DNA from: Bacillus carboniphilus
GTDB taxonomy: Bacteria; Bacillota; Bacilli; Bacillales; JAIVKR01
NCBI RefSeq assembly: GCF_020524035.2
Contig: NZ_CP129013.1
Coordinates: forward strand, 372,001-436,000
Length of the DNA stretch: 64,000 nt
Reading direction: 5' to 3'
The notes below the pieces were generated by a model, which worked only from the letters and a program-made list of their open reading frames with translations, made no database searches and was not told where the DNA came from. How positions within the stretch are numbered: the stretch's first letter is position 1; the number at the start of each line of letters is the position of its first letter. A program made the translations under genes and the position numbers. This document shows positions 8,969-18,112 of the stretch, piece by piece.

Positions 8969-9325
8969 TTGATTTTTCTGAAAAATGAATTAATAATTGA
9001 TGTATGGACTTTTAATATAATAGAGGAAAGATTGCAGTTCTTATTGGAAGAGATCCAAAAAGCAATGTTTCAAAAAGAATTTGAACGTTTAAGAAAAAAT
9101 ACTTCAACGGTAAGAACATTTGAAGAGTTTAAAGAAGTTCTTCAAACGAATCCAGGGTTTATTGAGGCTATGTGGTGTGGAAATGAGCAGTGTGAAACAT
9201 CGGTTAAAGAGGAGACGGGGGCAACATCTCGATGTATTCCTTTTGAACAAAAAATAGTTACGAATGAGTGTATTTACTGTAAAGGTGAAGCGTCGAAAAT
9301 AGTTGTTTGGGCAAAAGCATATTAA
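8969..9325 (+). pseudogene. Remnant of a prolyl-tRNA synthetase (C-terminal domain only)
   Basis: The 118-codon frame from about residue 20 onward (LEEIQKAMFQKEFERLRKN, FEEFKEVLQ, EAMWCGNEQCE, EETGATSRCIPF, ECIYCKGEASK, VVWAKAY) is the C-terminal zinc-type domain of the archaeal/eukaryotic-style ProRS also found as a second copy in some Bacillus. A full ProRS has about 475 residues; catalytic and anticodon domains are absent and the upstream sequence is unrelated. There is no good ribosome site. I read it as a deletion remnant rather than a stand-alone protein, although its reading frame and Cys residues are intact. Confidence 0.75.
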
Positions 9326-9464
9326 GTATAGAAACGTGTATTTGTTACACACAAATTAAACATGAAAGTCTTCTTTTCTTAGACGGATTTCCTTGCATTT
9401 TACTTTCATAGATAAGAGAAATCGGCGGTATTGTTGCTTAAATGTGAATGTGAGATTTGGATAT

Positions 9465-9490
9465 GGGTTAGCCTCAAAAGAGGCTAACCC
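9465..9490. terminator. Perfect 11-bp hairpin at the 3' end of the LOG gene
   Basis: GGGTTAGCCTC, loop AAAA, GAGGCTAACCC. It sits three bases past the LOG-family stop codon. There is no T-run on either side, so it may be a processing or weak termination structure. Confidence 0.55.
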
Positions 9491-9493
9491 ACC

Positions 9494-10066
9494 CTATTCT
9501 CTCCACTTCTTTTCCATAGCTGGCCATTCATATGCAAGCATAGAAGTAATCAGTTCTTGAGGGCTTTCAGAAGTAGTGATTAATTTTAAATGAATCGGAC
9601 TTGCAAAACCACTTGAAATGCTATTATCAATAAGATCAATAAAAGGATCAAAATAGCCATCTATATTTAATAGTCCAATTGGTTTAGTGTGTATACCGAT
9701 TTTTGACCAGCTTAAGACTTCAAATAATTCTTCAAATGTACCGAAGCCACCAGGCAAAGCGATAAAACCATCTGCTAATTCATTCATTTTTGCTTTTCTT
9801 TCATGCATGTCATTAACCTCGACTAGAGAAGTAATTTCTCTATGGACTACTTCGCCATTTAACAAGCCAGATGGCATAATTCCGATAACTTCTCCACCAT
9901 TTGAAACCATCTCATTGGCGAGTTCACCCATTAAGCCAATTTTAGAGCCGCCATAAATTAATTTATAATGATGGCTTGCTAAATAGGCACCTAGTTCTCT
10001 TGCGATTTTTTCATATTGAGGAGAATTACCTTTGTTAGAGCCTGCAAAAATACAAATTGATTTCAT
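9494..10066 (-). CDS. LOG-family (TIGR00730) Rossmann-fold protein
   Basis: About 190 residues with the LOG signature PGGFGTFEE preceded by ERKAKMNELADGFIAL; the opening SICIFAGSNKG is typical. Family members release cytokinin bases from nucleoside monophosphates by phosphoribohydrolase activity; in Bacillus the physiological role is probably nucleotide turnover. The ATG at 10066 is preferred over one at 10081 because the TTGGAGA ribosome site overlaps the upstream ATG. Single gene. Confidence 0.88.
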   Translation of the reverse strand: MKSICIFAGSNKGNSPQYEKIARELGAYLASHHYKLIYGGSKIGLMGELANEMVSNGGEVIGIMPSGLLNGEVVHREITSLVEVNDMHERKAKMNELADGFIALPGGFGTFEELFEVLSWSKIGIHTKPIGLLNIDGYFDPFIDLIDNSISSGFASPIHLKLITTSESPQELITSMLAYEWPAMEKKWRE

Positions 10067-10148
10067 AAACAAAGTCTCCAATCTTGCTTACTTTTCTTTC
10101 ATCTTACAACAGAATAAAGAAGATGTATATGACAACTCTATATAATAT

Positions 10149-10628
10149 CTAAATGGTCCATTCAGGCTTAATCATAATAGTGGTCGAAGAATGAATAGCA
10201 AGCCTATCATCATTACAAATAAATAGTTCAAGTTGATTATTCGCATTAGAAATCAACATTTTAATTTCTTTGTACGTTTCTCGAATATTATCTACTACAT
10301 GTAATAATTGTTTGTCTATTTTATTGAGAAAAATCCTATATTCCGAATCACTTTTGACTCCATTAAAAATCTCGACATTAATACTATGAAGCAAATCTCG
10401 CTGGTGATTATAAATAAAGTCATGACGATTATTCATAAACTGATTATAAAATTTTTTATCCTTCCAAAATGAAAGAATTACTGCTTCGGTCTGAGAATTT
10501 TTATTCCAACCGCCAATTTGACCGATAAAACCTGGATCACTTTTAATGGATGACCATTTCTCTTGTTCATGTGAAAAAAGCTCTTTATTTTTTTGTAAGA
10601 CTTCACATTTGATAAACTTTATGATCAT
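10149..10628 (-). CDS. DUF4937 (YdbC-like) domain protein
   Basis: 159 residues. The N-terminal half (IIKFIKCEVLQKNKELF, HEQEKWSSIKSDPGFIGQ, GGWNK, AVILSFWKDK) has the pattern of antibiotic-monooxygenase-like DUF4937 proteins such as B. subtilis YdbC. The C-terminal half is less typical. Function unknown. A GGTGAT ribosome site precedes the ATG. The following VOC genes lie on the same strand 20 bp away, so cotranscription is possible. Confidence 0.7.
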   Translation of the reverse strand: MIIKFIKCEVLQKNKELFSHEQEKWSSIKSDPGFIGQIGGWNKNSQTEAVILSFWKDKKFYNQFMNNRHDFIYNHQRDLLHSINVEIFNGVKSDSEYRIFLNKIDKQLLHVVDNIRETYKEIKMLISNANNQLELFICNDDRLAIHSSTTIMIKPEWTI

Positions 10629-10648
10629 AATAAATCACCACTATCTAA

Positions 10649-10939
10649 TTATATACCTGTCCAATTCATTAAGGTGACAGGATAGCCATCTGGGTCTAAG
10701 AAAGTAACTCCACCTCTTTTCCAATAAGGGTTTTCAGGCTCTGCTAGTTGATAACCTAATTGTTTTAATTCACTCACTTTTTGATCCCGTGCAAATCGAT
10801 CAGGATAGTAAAAGACTAATAAATGTTCCATAGTGGGACTAGGAAGTGTCTGGGTGTATTCCTTTTGTGTGAATTCTAAATGATACTTTTCATCTGGAAG
10901 TCCAATCATAATTCCTGAATAACCTTGGTGACCCGTAAA
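10649..10939 (-). pseudogene. VOC (glyoxalase/dioxygenase-fold) C-terminal half, separated by an in-frame stop
   Basis: Encodes the C-terminal part of a VOC domain (HQGYSGIMIGLPDEKYHLEF ... ENPYWKRGGVTFLDPDGYPV). It is in the same frame as the upstream 269-codon gene and follows directly after its TAA at 10940-10942; reading through that TAA restores a continuous VOC domain. An internal ATG at 10909 has no ribosome site. Either a nonsense mutation or a base-call error; the product as annotated from ATG would lack half its fold. Confidence 0.7.
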
Positions 10940-11749
10940 TTAACCAATTAAGTTAAGGTTTAGACCATCAATATAAAATTTCTGTAATTCAGCTAAGTTG
11001 TTCGTAGGACGGACAAACCTCATTTGACTTATAGGTAATTGATCATCCCATATAGGTACTGATTTGATTTCAATTGGATTATTAGGGTGTTTCCAATAGA
11101 AGGGCTGGTTACTTGAAATCGAAACTTTAATAGGATGAATCGTAGCAGGTTTATTGGTTGGATACCACGGCCTTCCCTCTTTTACTAAAACAAACACTCC
11201 TTCATCATCCCCATAAAAAGCAAAGGAATCATCCTTATTTTTAAACGTATTGTTAATGTTTTCTGGTAATAAATCTATAAATTCATTAACGGAACGAGAG
11301 GGAAAGCCGATTTCCCCAATATCAAACCAATGATTTGGCTCTGTTCCTTTATGGGAGAAAGGTCTTTCTAACATTTCAAGAATATTTCCATCAGGGTCTG
11401 TGAAATAAGCTTGCTTCCCTTTCCAAAAGAGAGATGTTTGACCTTTTTCATTTGATAGTAAGACATCTTCATGGTGTAATTTTTTGTGCATTATTTCAAA
11501 GAAATCAAGGTTTGTTCGGAAGCAAAGATGATAATTCGGCTTGTTAAATGTCTTTTCAAATGTGATTCTAGTCGTACCTGCCATGATTGTAAAAAAATCC
11601 TTATTGCTATTAAGTAATTCCATATTTAACACCGTTGAATAAAAATGTTGCATTTTCTCTATTTGATAGGTTTTTAAAGTTAAATGGTAAAATTGTATTT
11701 TCCTCACCTCAAGAATAAGTTTAGCGTGAGGAAAGAGAAAAATAATCAT
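10940..11749 (-). CDS. VOC-family protein with a second VOC domain cut by a stop codon
   Basis: Residues about 15-235 are a complete bidomain VOC module (YHLTLKTYQIEKMQHFY, ITFEKTFNKPNYHLCF, YFTDPDGNILEM). From about residue 240 a new VOC unit begins (FVRPTNNLAELQKFYIDGL) and ends abruptly at TAA 10940. The next codons continue the fold, so the intact locus would be a 366-codon two-module protein. The fusion itself is unusual because these two modules are normally separate genes. The true start may be the GTG near 11707 (VRKIQFYHLT), just after a GAGG. Substrate unknown. Confidence 0.7.
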   Translation of the reverse strand: MIIFLFPHAKLILEVRKIQFYHLTLKTYQIEKMQHFYSTVLNMELLNSNKDFFTIMAGTTRITFEKTFNKPNYHLCFRTNLDFFEIMHKKLHHEDVLLSNEKGQTSLFWKGKQAYFTDPDGNILEMLERPFSHKGTEPNHWFDIGEIGFPSRSVNEFIDLLPENINNTFKNKDDSFAFYGDDEGVFVLVKEGRPWYPTNKPATIHPIKVSISSNQPFYWKHPNNPIEIKSVPIWDDQLPISQMRFVRPTNNLAELQKFYIDGLNLNLIG

Positions 11750-11816
11750 CTACAAGAAGGAAAAAAAGTAAGACAAAAGATGTAGATATGAAAAAAGCTC
11801 AATGAAGGACTCTTAT

Positions 11817-11973
11817 AGAGGTTGTTCAAAAAGTCCTAAAAAGATGTCGGTTGAATAACTTTGTTGGTTTGCTTTTCCGCTCCTCATGTACCAAGAACGT
11901 ACACTGTGAGTGCTCAAAGCTACACCGTCTCGTTCTTCAGCGTCCTTTTTCCCTACTTTTTGAACACGCACTT
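11817..11973. repeat. MITE-like repeat family A, short copy
   Basis: Bounded by inverted GTTCAAAAAGT and ACTTTTTGAAC arms. Shares its framework (TGTCGGTTGAATAACTTTG, TTCTTCAGCGTCC) with the 350-bp copy at 58477-58826, but has only short filler at the three places where that copy carries structured modules. A fragment lies at 32256-32279. No open frame. Confidence 0.7.
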
Positions 11974-11985
11974 ATATGTTATAAT
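11958..11985 (+). promoter_or_regulatory. Predicted promoter of queD
   Basis: A perfect TATAAT at 11980-11985 with TTTTGA 16 bp upstream. The -35 element lies inside the end of the family A repeat, so the repeat may supply part of the promoter. Confidence 0.45.
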
Positions 11986-12002
11986 TTGAGTGGCTAGGGT
12001 AG

Positions 12003-12080
12003 GGGAGTTTTTATCATAAAAGGTGTTTAAAAGGTCCTACATTTCTGTTCGTCCTTTTAAACAACCTTTATAAAACTCTC
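12003..12080 (+). other. Long inverted repeat in the queD 5' leader
   Basis: GTTTAAAAGG and CCTTTTAAAC form a perfect 10-bp inner stem, extended outward by GAGTTTTTAT/ATAAAACTC arms with few mismatches, around an 18-nt loop. It ends just before the ribosome site of queD. It does not match a PreQ1 riboswitch that I can recognise; it may be a regulatory leader or another short mobile hairpin. Confidence 0.5.
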
Positions 12081-12100
12081 ATATGGAAAGGGAATCTATC

Positions 12101-12577
12101 ATGCATGATCTGCAGAAAAGTCAATTATCTCATCAAAAGGATAAAACGATAAGAAAAGAGCAATTGAAGTATCATCATAAAAGGGTGTTAGTGAGTAAGG
12201 AATTTACATTTGATGCTGCTCATCACTTGCATTGTTATGAGGGAAAGTGTAAAGAATTACACGGACATACTTACAAGGCCATATTAGGTATAAGTGGTTA
12301 TGTAAATGAAATTGGTCTTGTGATCGATTTTGGCGATATTAAAAAGCTTTGGAAGTGTTATGTAGAACCATATTTAGATCATTGTTTTCTAAATGAAACA
12401 CTACCAGCAATGAACACAACTGCTGAAAACATGGTTGTTTGGATATATGAAAAGATGTGTACAGCTTTAAAAAGTTGGTCAGGTGATCAAACTACTCGTA
12501 TTGAGTTTATTCGACTATATGAAACACCTACGAGCTATGCTGAAATAAATCGTAACTGGTATGAAAGTCAGACTTAA
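12101..12577 (+). CDS. queD: 6-carboxy-5,6,7,8-tetrahydropterin synthase (queuosine/PTPS family)
   Basis: Contains the PTPS zinc motif: FDAAHHLHCYEG (two His) and CKELHGHTY (third His-rich site), plus LVIDFGDIKK and the catalytic/base-binding C-terminus (RLYETPTSYAEI, with Glu). QueD converts dihydroneopterin triphosphate to CPH4 in queuosine and 7-deazaguanine synthesis. Start at ATG 12101, since GGAAAGGG lies eight bases upstream; an ATG at 12083 overlaps that site. The N-terminus carries about 28 extra polar residues before the core. queC, queE and queF are not in the window. Confidence 0.85.
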   Translation: MHDLQKSQLSHQKDKTIRKEQLKYHHKRVLVSKEFTFDAAHHLHCYEGKCKELHGHTYKAILGISGYVNEIGLVIDFGDIKKLWKCYVEPYLDHCFLNETLPAMNTTAENMVVWIYEKMCTALKSWSGDQTTRIEFIRLYETPTSYAEINRNWYESQT

Positions 12578-12596
12578 GAAAGTCTGGCTTTTTTTG
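12566..12596 (+). terminator. queD terminator
   Basis: AGTCAGACTT pairs with AAGTCTGGCT (one G-T), followed by a T-run. It overlaps the end of the coding region. Confidence 0.8.
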
Positions 12597-12751
12597 TGTT
12601 TTAATTTTATTTATGTGTTTCATTAAGGTATACATTTTTAAAAAAATATCAAAACAAAAAGGTTTTTGTAGAATAATTGCGTATTATAAGTAATAAGCGA
12701 TCAAAATGGTAATTGATTGGCTAATGTAATAAAAAAGAAAGAAGGATTTAT

Positions 12752-15379
12752 ATGTGGCATGTAAAGTCAAGTGAATCTGTGTTAGAAGAATTAAATACTT
12801 CTATTGAGAACGGCCTGACAGATGATGAAGCGAAAAGAAGAATTGACCAGTATGGGTATAATGAATTTGAAGAAGAAGAACAAACACCGTTATGGAGGCT
12901 TATCTTTGAGCAGATCAATAGTCCACTTATTTATATATTATTAGCAGCAACGGTGATCTCTTTTTTTATTGGGGAGATTGGCGATGGGATTATAATTCTT
13001 CTCGTTATCGTATTGAATGCTGTTATAGGGGTTATACAGGAATCAAAAGCAGAGAAGGCCCTCTCTGAATTGAAAAAAATGTCCTCTCCAAAAGCGCTAG
13101 TTAAAAGAGACGGTGTGTTAAAAGAGATTGAGTCAAAAGATGTCGTACCAGGTGATATTGTCACCATTGATACGGGTCGATCCATACCTGCTGATATTCG
13201 ATTTTTTAATACCGTTAATTTGCGTGTGGAAGAATCTGCTTTAACTGGAGAATCAGTACCTGTGGAAAAAGATGCAAATGCTAATATTGAAAAAGACACC
13301 GCTCTTGCTGATCAAGCAAATATGGGCTTTATGTCAACCTTATCTACTTATGGACGAGGAGAAGGAGTCGTTGTCAGAACAGGGATGGATACAGAGATTG
13401 GACAGATTGCCACGTTATTAAAGAAACAAGAAAAATCAAAGACGCCCTTGCAAGAAAAATTAGCACAACTAGGTAAAATATTAGGGATTGGAGCAATCGT
13501 TGTTTCTATTCTTGTATTTGTGATCGGTTATTTTCAAGGGCGTGGGGTGACTGATCTTTTTCTTCTTGCTGTAAGTTTATCTGTTGCAGCCATTCCTGAA
13601 GGTTTACCAGCTATTGTGACGATTGTGTTAGCATTAGGTGTTCAACGAATGATTAAACGCAATGCGATTGTAAGAAAACTTCCAGCTGTTGAAACGCTAG
13701 GATCAGTGAGTATTATTTGTTCTGATAAGACAGGAACTTTAACACAAAATAAAATGACAGTGACGAAAACTTATGTGAATAATACAATAACATCCATTGA
13801 TAAATTACCATCTTCTGAAAGCAAGCTATTTTTACAAACGATGGTACTATGTAATGATGCCACTATGGAAGATGATGACGCTACAGGAGATCCGACTGAA
13901 GTAGCACTTTTAGAAGTAGGTAAGCGTTTCGATTTTGAAAAACAAACCTTAAAAAAACAATATAAGCGTGCATATGAAGTTCCATTTGATTCTGAAAGAA
14001 AGATGATGACAACCGTAAATAAAGATGTTAATGGTAAGAATTTTGCTTTCTCAAAAGGGGCACTAGAAAGTATTCTGCCTGTATCCACAAAGATGTTAAA
14101 AAATGGTCAAATAATTGAATTAACGAAAGAAGCACGAAATGAAATAACGAATGCAGCTTTATCTATGTCGGAGGAAGCTTTGCGAGTATTAGCAATGGCT
14201 TATAAACCTCTTGATGGAGAAAAACCTGATGAGGTTATGGAAGACGAGTTTATCTTTCTCGGTTTAGTAGGAATGATTGATCCACCCCGTGGGGATGTAA
14301 AGGAATCGATTCAACTAAGTCATCAAGCAGGTATTACACCTGTTATGATAACAGGTGATAATCCTAAAACGGCTTTTGCGATCGCACAAAGCTTAGAGAT
14401 TGCGGACAAGCCTGAGCAAACGATGACGGGACAAGAGATAGATGAATTATCACAACAGCAATTGAAAAAGCGTGTCGAAACGGTCAGAGTCTTCGCCAGA
14501 GTGTCTCCGGAACACAAGGTAAAGATTGTTGATGCCTTTAAACAAAAAGGTAACATTGTTTCCATGACTGGTGACGGAGTCAATGATGCCCCTTCCTTAA
14601 AGAAAGCAGATGTAGGGGTAGCAATGGGGATAACAGGAACGGACGTAGCGAAAGGAACAGCAGATATCATTTTAACTGACGATCGCTTTTCAACAATAGT
14701 TGCAGCTGTTGAGGAAGGAAGAAATATTTACTTAAATATTAAAAAATCTATCCTTTATTTATTGTCATGTAACTTAGGAGAAATCGTTGCCTTATTATTA
14801 GCGATTTTATTAAAATGGCCTGCTCCTTTAACCGCCATACACATACTTTGGGTAAATTTAATTACCGATACACTGCCAGCTATCGCCTTAGGATTTGAAC
14901 GTGGAGAAAAGGAGATAATGAAAGAAAAACCTAGAGATCCTGAGGAGAGGGTTATAACTGGTCAAGATGGTAAGTTCATACTTGGTAATGGATTTTTAAT
15001 TGGACTGAGCACTTTAATTGCCTTTATGATTGGACTGCAAGGAGATTTTAGTCAATATTTGACCAATAGCAGCTCTGACAAGCTTACTCAAGCGCAAACA
15101 ATGGCCTTTTTAACATTAAGCTTTTCCCAGTTATTCCATTCCTTTAACTTAAAGCAGCGAAAAGGAACGGTTTTGACAAAAAATCTTTTTGACAATAAAT
15201 ATTTGATCGGAGCTTTTATTTTAGGTATATTTATTCAACTATCGTTAGTGTTTATACCATTCTTTAATGATTTGTTAAACGTAAGACCGTTAGATGCAAA
15301 CCAGTGGATAGTCGTTATTGGATTTAGTATTTTACCAATCATGGTGAATGAAGTCATCAAGAAAATAAAAAAAGCATAA
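12752..15379 (+). CDS. Cation-transporting P-type ATPase, Ca2+ (P2A) type
   Basis: 875 residues with the usual order: N-terminal cation-ATPase domain, TGES actuator loop (residue ~170), phosphorylation motif DKTGTLTQNK, nucleotide-binding region, TGDGVNDAPSL hinge and ten membrane helices. Ion-site residues of SERCA site II are conserved: PEGLP in M4, NLGE in M5 and NLITD in M6, which favours Ca2+ (possibly Mn2+) export from the cytosol. Closest in style to B. subtilis YloB. AGAAGGA precedes the ATG. Monocistronic, ended by a hairpin in the following repeat. Confidence 0.9.
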   Translation: MWHVKSSESVLEELNTSIENGLTDDEAKRRIDQYGYNEFEEEEQTPLWRLIFEQINSPLIYILLAATVISFFIGEIGDGIIILLVIVLNAVIGVIQESKAEKALSELKKMSSPKALVKRDGVLKEIESKDVVPGDIVTIDTGRSIPADIRFFNTVNLRVEESALTGESVPVEKDANANIEKDTALADQANMGFMSTLSTYGRGEGVVVRTGMDTEIGQIATLLKKQEKSKTPLQEKLAQLGKILGIGAIVVSILVFVIGYFQGRGVTDLFLLAVSLSVAAIPEGLPAIVTIVLALGVQRMIKRNAIVRKLPAVETLGSVSIICSDKTGTLTQNKMTVTKTYVNNTITSIDKLPSSESKLFLQTMVLCNDATMEDDDATGDPTEVALLEVGKRFDFEKQTLKKQYKRAYEVPFDSERKMMTTVNKDVNGKNFAFSKGALESILPVSTKMLKNGQIIELTKEARNEITNAALSMSEEALRVLAMAYKPLDGEKPDEVMEDEFIFLGLVGMIDPPRGDVKESIQLSHQAGITPVMITGDNPKTAFAIAQSLEIADKPEQTMTGQEIDELSQQQLKKRVETVRVFARVSPEHKVKIVDAFKQKGNIVSMTGDGVNDAPSLKKADVGVAMGITGTDVAKGTADIILTDDRFSTIVAAVEEGRNIYLNIKKSILYLLSCNLGEIVALLLAILLKWPAPLTAIHILWVNLITDTLPAIALGFERGEKEIMKEKPRDPEERVITGQDGKFILGNGFLIGLSTLIAFMIGLQGDFSQYLTNSSSDKLTQAQTMAFLTLSFSQLFHSFNLKQRKGTVLTKNLFDNKYLIGAFILGIFIQLSLVFIPFFNDLLNVRPLDANQWIVVIGFSILPIMVNEVIKKIKKA

Positions 15380-15392
15380 AGAATATTGAAAA

Positions 15393-15481
15393 GAGGATGT
15401 CTCAAAAGTAACTTTTTAGACAAAACCATGATAAAAGTAAAGCCCAAAAATGCTGTTATATCGACATTTTTGGGTTTTTAA
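15393..15481. repeat. MITE-like repeat family B, copy 1
   Basis: Contains CCCAAAAATG ... CATTTTTGGG with T-run, which can serve as terminator for the P-type ATPase gene. The reverse complement of about 80 bp recurs at 39503-39638 with near identity (GTAACTTTTTAGACAAA, GTTATATCGACATTTTTGGG). Copy 1 lacks the distal half seen in copy 2. No open frame. Confidence 0.7.
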
Positions 15482-15616
15482 TATGTCTATCTACTATGAA
15501 TATGTACTTTCCTGACAACTCTTTATTTTTTTGAATTTAATAAAAAACGGGCAGTATTATTGTTGTTGTCGATAGAAAGGAGTTTATACTTTTGTGAGGA
15601 TCTTTTTTGAACCATT

Positions 15617-15632
15617 TGTGACATATGTCACA
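15617..15632 (+). promoter_or_regulatory. FNR-type box of the feo promoter
   Basis: TGTGA-CATATG-TCACA is a perfect match to the TGTGA-N6-TCACA box of Bacillus Fnr (CRP family). Its centre lies about 42 bp upstream of the start expected from the TGGTATGTT extended -10 at 15652-15660, the class II activator position. Confidence 0.65.
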
Positions 15633-15665
15633 CTATTATTTCATAAAGTTATGGTATGTTTCTTT

Positions 15666-15680
15666 TGAGAACTATTATCA
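15666..15680 (+). promoter_or_regulatory. Fur-box-like site overlapping the feo transcription start
   Basis: TGAGAACTATTATCA agrees with 12 of 14 positions of the 7-1-7 Fur consensus. It begins six bases after the -10, so Fur-Fe2+ bound here would block initiation. Confidence 0.55.
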
Positions 15681-15703
15681 TTTTCAATTGAGGTGAAATT
15701 AGT

Positions 15704-15931
15704 ATGTATTTAAATCAAGTTAAAAGAGGTGAAAGTGTCTTTATAGATGACATGTCTGAGCTAAAGCCTGTGATTGAAAAAAGGCTACGTCAATTAGGAA
15801 TTACCATTGAGAAAGAAGTCAAAGTGATCAAGGCATTATTATTTCGTGGGCCAATCACAATCCAAGTAAACGATTTTCAATTGGCGATTCGTTATAAAGA
15901 TGTTGCAAGAATAGGAGTGAAGAAAAAGTAA
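15704..15931 (+). CDS. feoA: Ferrous iron transport protein A
   Basis: 75 residues with the SH3-like FeoA fold (RLRQLGI, VKVIKALLFRGPITIQV, LAIRYKDVARI). FeoA is a small cytosolic partner of FeoB. GAGGTGAAA precedes the ATG. Its TAA overlaps the feoB ATG by one base (TAATG), indicating translational coupling. The upstream region carries FNR and Fur-like boxes, matching the need for Fe(II) import when oxygen and iron are low. Confidence 0.92.
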   Translation: MYLNQVKRGESVFIDDMSELKPVIEKRLRQLGITIEKEVKVIKALLFRGPITIQVNDFQLAIRYKDVARIGVKKK

Positions 15932-17897
15932 TGGAGTGGGCTTTAGTAGGAAACCCGAATACAGGTAAAACGACGTTGTTTAACCAACTCACAAGTCGAA
16001 ATGAATACGTTGGAAACTGGAGCGGTGTAACAGTTGAAAAAAAGGTTGGCATATTAAAGAATAAACTAGGCACAATAACGGATTTACCTGGTTCTTATTC
16101 GTTACAACCTTTATCAAGAGATGAAGAAGTGATTTCAGAATATTTAGTAGAAGACCAGGCGAAAGCAATATTAAATATAGTTGATTCCACGCAACTTAGG
16201 AGGCAATTGCATTTAACATTGCAAATGCTTGAATATGGAAAGCCAATGATAGTGGCTCTAAATATGATGGATGTTGCTGAGCAAAGAGGATTAAATATTA
16301 ATCAAGAAAAATTATCAGATGTATTAGGTTGTCCAGTAAAAACAATTGTTGCGAGAAACGCAAAGAATATTTCCTCATTGCAATCTACTATGACTCAATC
16401 AAAAAAAGATACTCAAAAGCCTTTTCATTTGAACTATGGTAAGGAAATTGAGTCCTTTATCGAAGGTATGACCCCACTACTTCCCGAGCAAACCATTGAT
16501 AAGCGATGGTTATTACTTCAATATTTAGAGGGAAATAAAGTGGTCATGAAATATATACATACGTTAATTGGCCAAGAAAAGATACAACCATACTTAACAA
16601 ATATTTCAAATGGAGAGCAACAAATTTTTAACGTTCGAGAACAGTTTATTGACTCCGTCATTTGCGAGACTATGACAAAAGATCGTAGTGATAAAGGTAA
16701 CTTAACAGAAAAAATTGATCAAATATTGATGCATCGCTTTTTAGGCTTCCCTATTTTTCTTGCATTTATGTATGTTATTTTTATGGTTACATTTGATTGG
16801 GCTGGTGCACCTCTTTCAGATCTTGTAGATTCATTTATTTCTGGATGGCTTACGAATACGATAGCCAGTATCTTAACCTTTTTAGGAGCGACTTCTTTCA
16901 TTGAGTCTTTAATATTAAATGGGATCGTAGCTGGTGTTGGTGGAGTTTTAGTGTTTGTCCCACAAATTTTTATGCTATTTTTATGCATTTCTTTTTTAGA
17001 AGACTCTGGTTATATGTCAAGAATTGCATTATCGTTAGACCGTCTTATGGAAACAGTCGGATTGAACGGAAAGTCAGTTATTCCATTAATTATTGGGTTT
17101 GGCTGTAATGTGCCTGGAATTATGGCTGCAAGAACGATTGAACAACCGAAGGAACGATTAGTTACAACGTTAATCTCCCCATTTATGTCATGTTCGGCAA
17201 GACTGCCTGTATATGCCTTATTTGTTGGTGTTTTTTTCACTGAATATCAGGGGTTAATTGTGTTTTCTCTTTATTTTATGGGAATATTGCTGGCGTTTTT
17301 GATTGCTTTACTTTTCAATAAAATGTTTAGTAAAAATGAACAATCTGTATTTGTAGTGGAATTACCTCCCTATCGTGTTCCTAGTTTATCTATTCTACTT
17401 AAAAACACATGGCAAAAAGGAAAAGGATTTCTTAAAAAAGCAGGTACGTTTATCTTTGCAGGAGCGGTGTTAATCTGGTTGTTAGGTTATTCTGGACCTA
17501 GTGGAGTTGATGTCGAGATGGGTGAAAGCTTCTTACTCTGATTGGTGGTTGGATTGCTCCATTATTAGCTCCTCTTGGATTTGGAACATGGGAAGCAGGA
17601 GCTTCATTGCTAACAGGATTTTTAGCAAAAGAAGTGGTTGTTGCATCGATGAGTATTATTTATCAAGCACCAGAAGGAGCAGCGTTATCATCTATGGTTC
17701 ATAGTCAATTTTCTGCGTTATCAGCATATAGTTTCATGGTATTTATATTATTCTATGCGCCTTGCTTAGCAACGGTTGCGACAATAAAAAAAGAGTTAAA
17801 TTCTGCGAAGTGGACTTGGTTTTCAGTGATATATTCTACGGTAATCGCTTATGTGTTAGCGCTCGTTATATATCAAGTTGGTCGATTGTTTATATAG
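15931..17897 (+). pseudogene. feoB: Ferrous iron transporter FeoB, with one frameshift
   Basis: The N-terminal G domain is complete: GNPNTGKTT (G1), DLPGSYSL (G3), NMMD (G4); the membrane domain has the two Gate regions with the conserved GFGCNVPG and SCSARLPVY motifs. After SFLL (about 17535) one base is missing: the next frame continues with IGGWIAPLLAPLGFGTW and ends at 17897. Otherwise intact, about 655 residues in total. The shift removes the last ~120 residues including membrane helices. Because feoA and the Cys-rich partner are intact, a sequencing error is plausible. Confidence 0.88.
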
Positions 17898-17950
17898 ACT
17901 TAGTTGAACGTGCCTTGTAACATCAAAAAGATAAGAAGGGGAGAATGCAC

Positions 17951-18112
17951 ATGTTTGTGAGTTTCTTAATTGGTGGGCTCATTTTTGGTTATGCAGGATT
18001 TTCTCTGTATAAACATATTAAAAAATCAAAACAAGGTCAATGTGCAGCTTGTCCTATTAATGAGAATTGTGCAGGAGGCTGTCATACAAGTACTGTAGTA
18101 AAGAAAGACTAA
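17951..18112 (+). CDS. FeoB-associated Cys-rich membrane protein, 53 aa
   Basis: ATG 17951 follows GGGGAG by six bases. One N-terminal helix (FLIGGLIFGYAGFSLY) is followed by a short tail with CAACPINENCAGGC, the four-Cys pattern of the small FeoB-associated protein family found directly after feoB. It probably assists Fe(II) transport at the membrane. It ends in a strong terminator, closing the feo operon. Confidence 0.85.
   Translation: MFVSFLIGGLIFGYAGFSLYKHIKKSKQGQCAACPINENCAGGCHTSTVVKKD

Noticed and set aside
11995-12080. PreQ1 riboswitch before queD
   Set aside because: No recognisable class I or II consensus; only a long inverted repeat.
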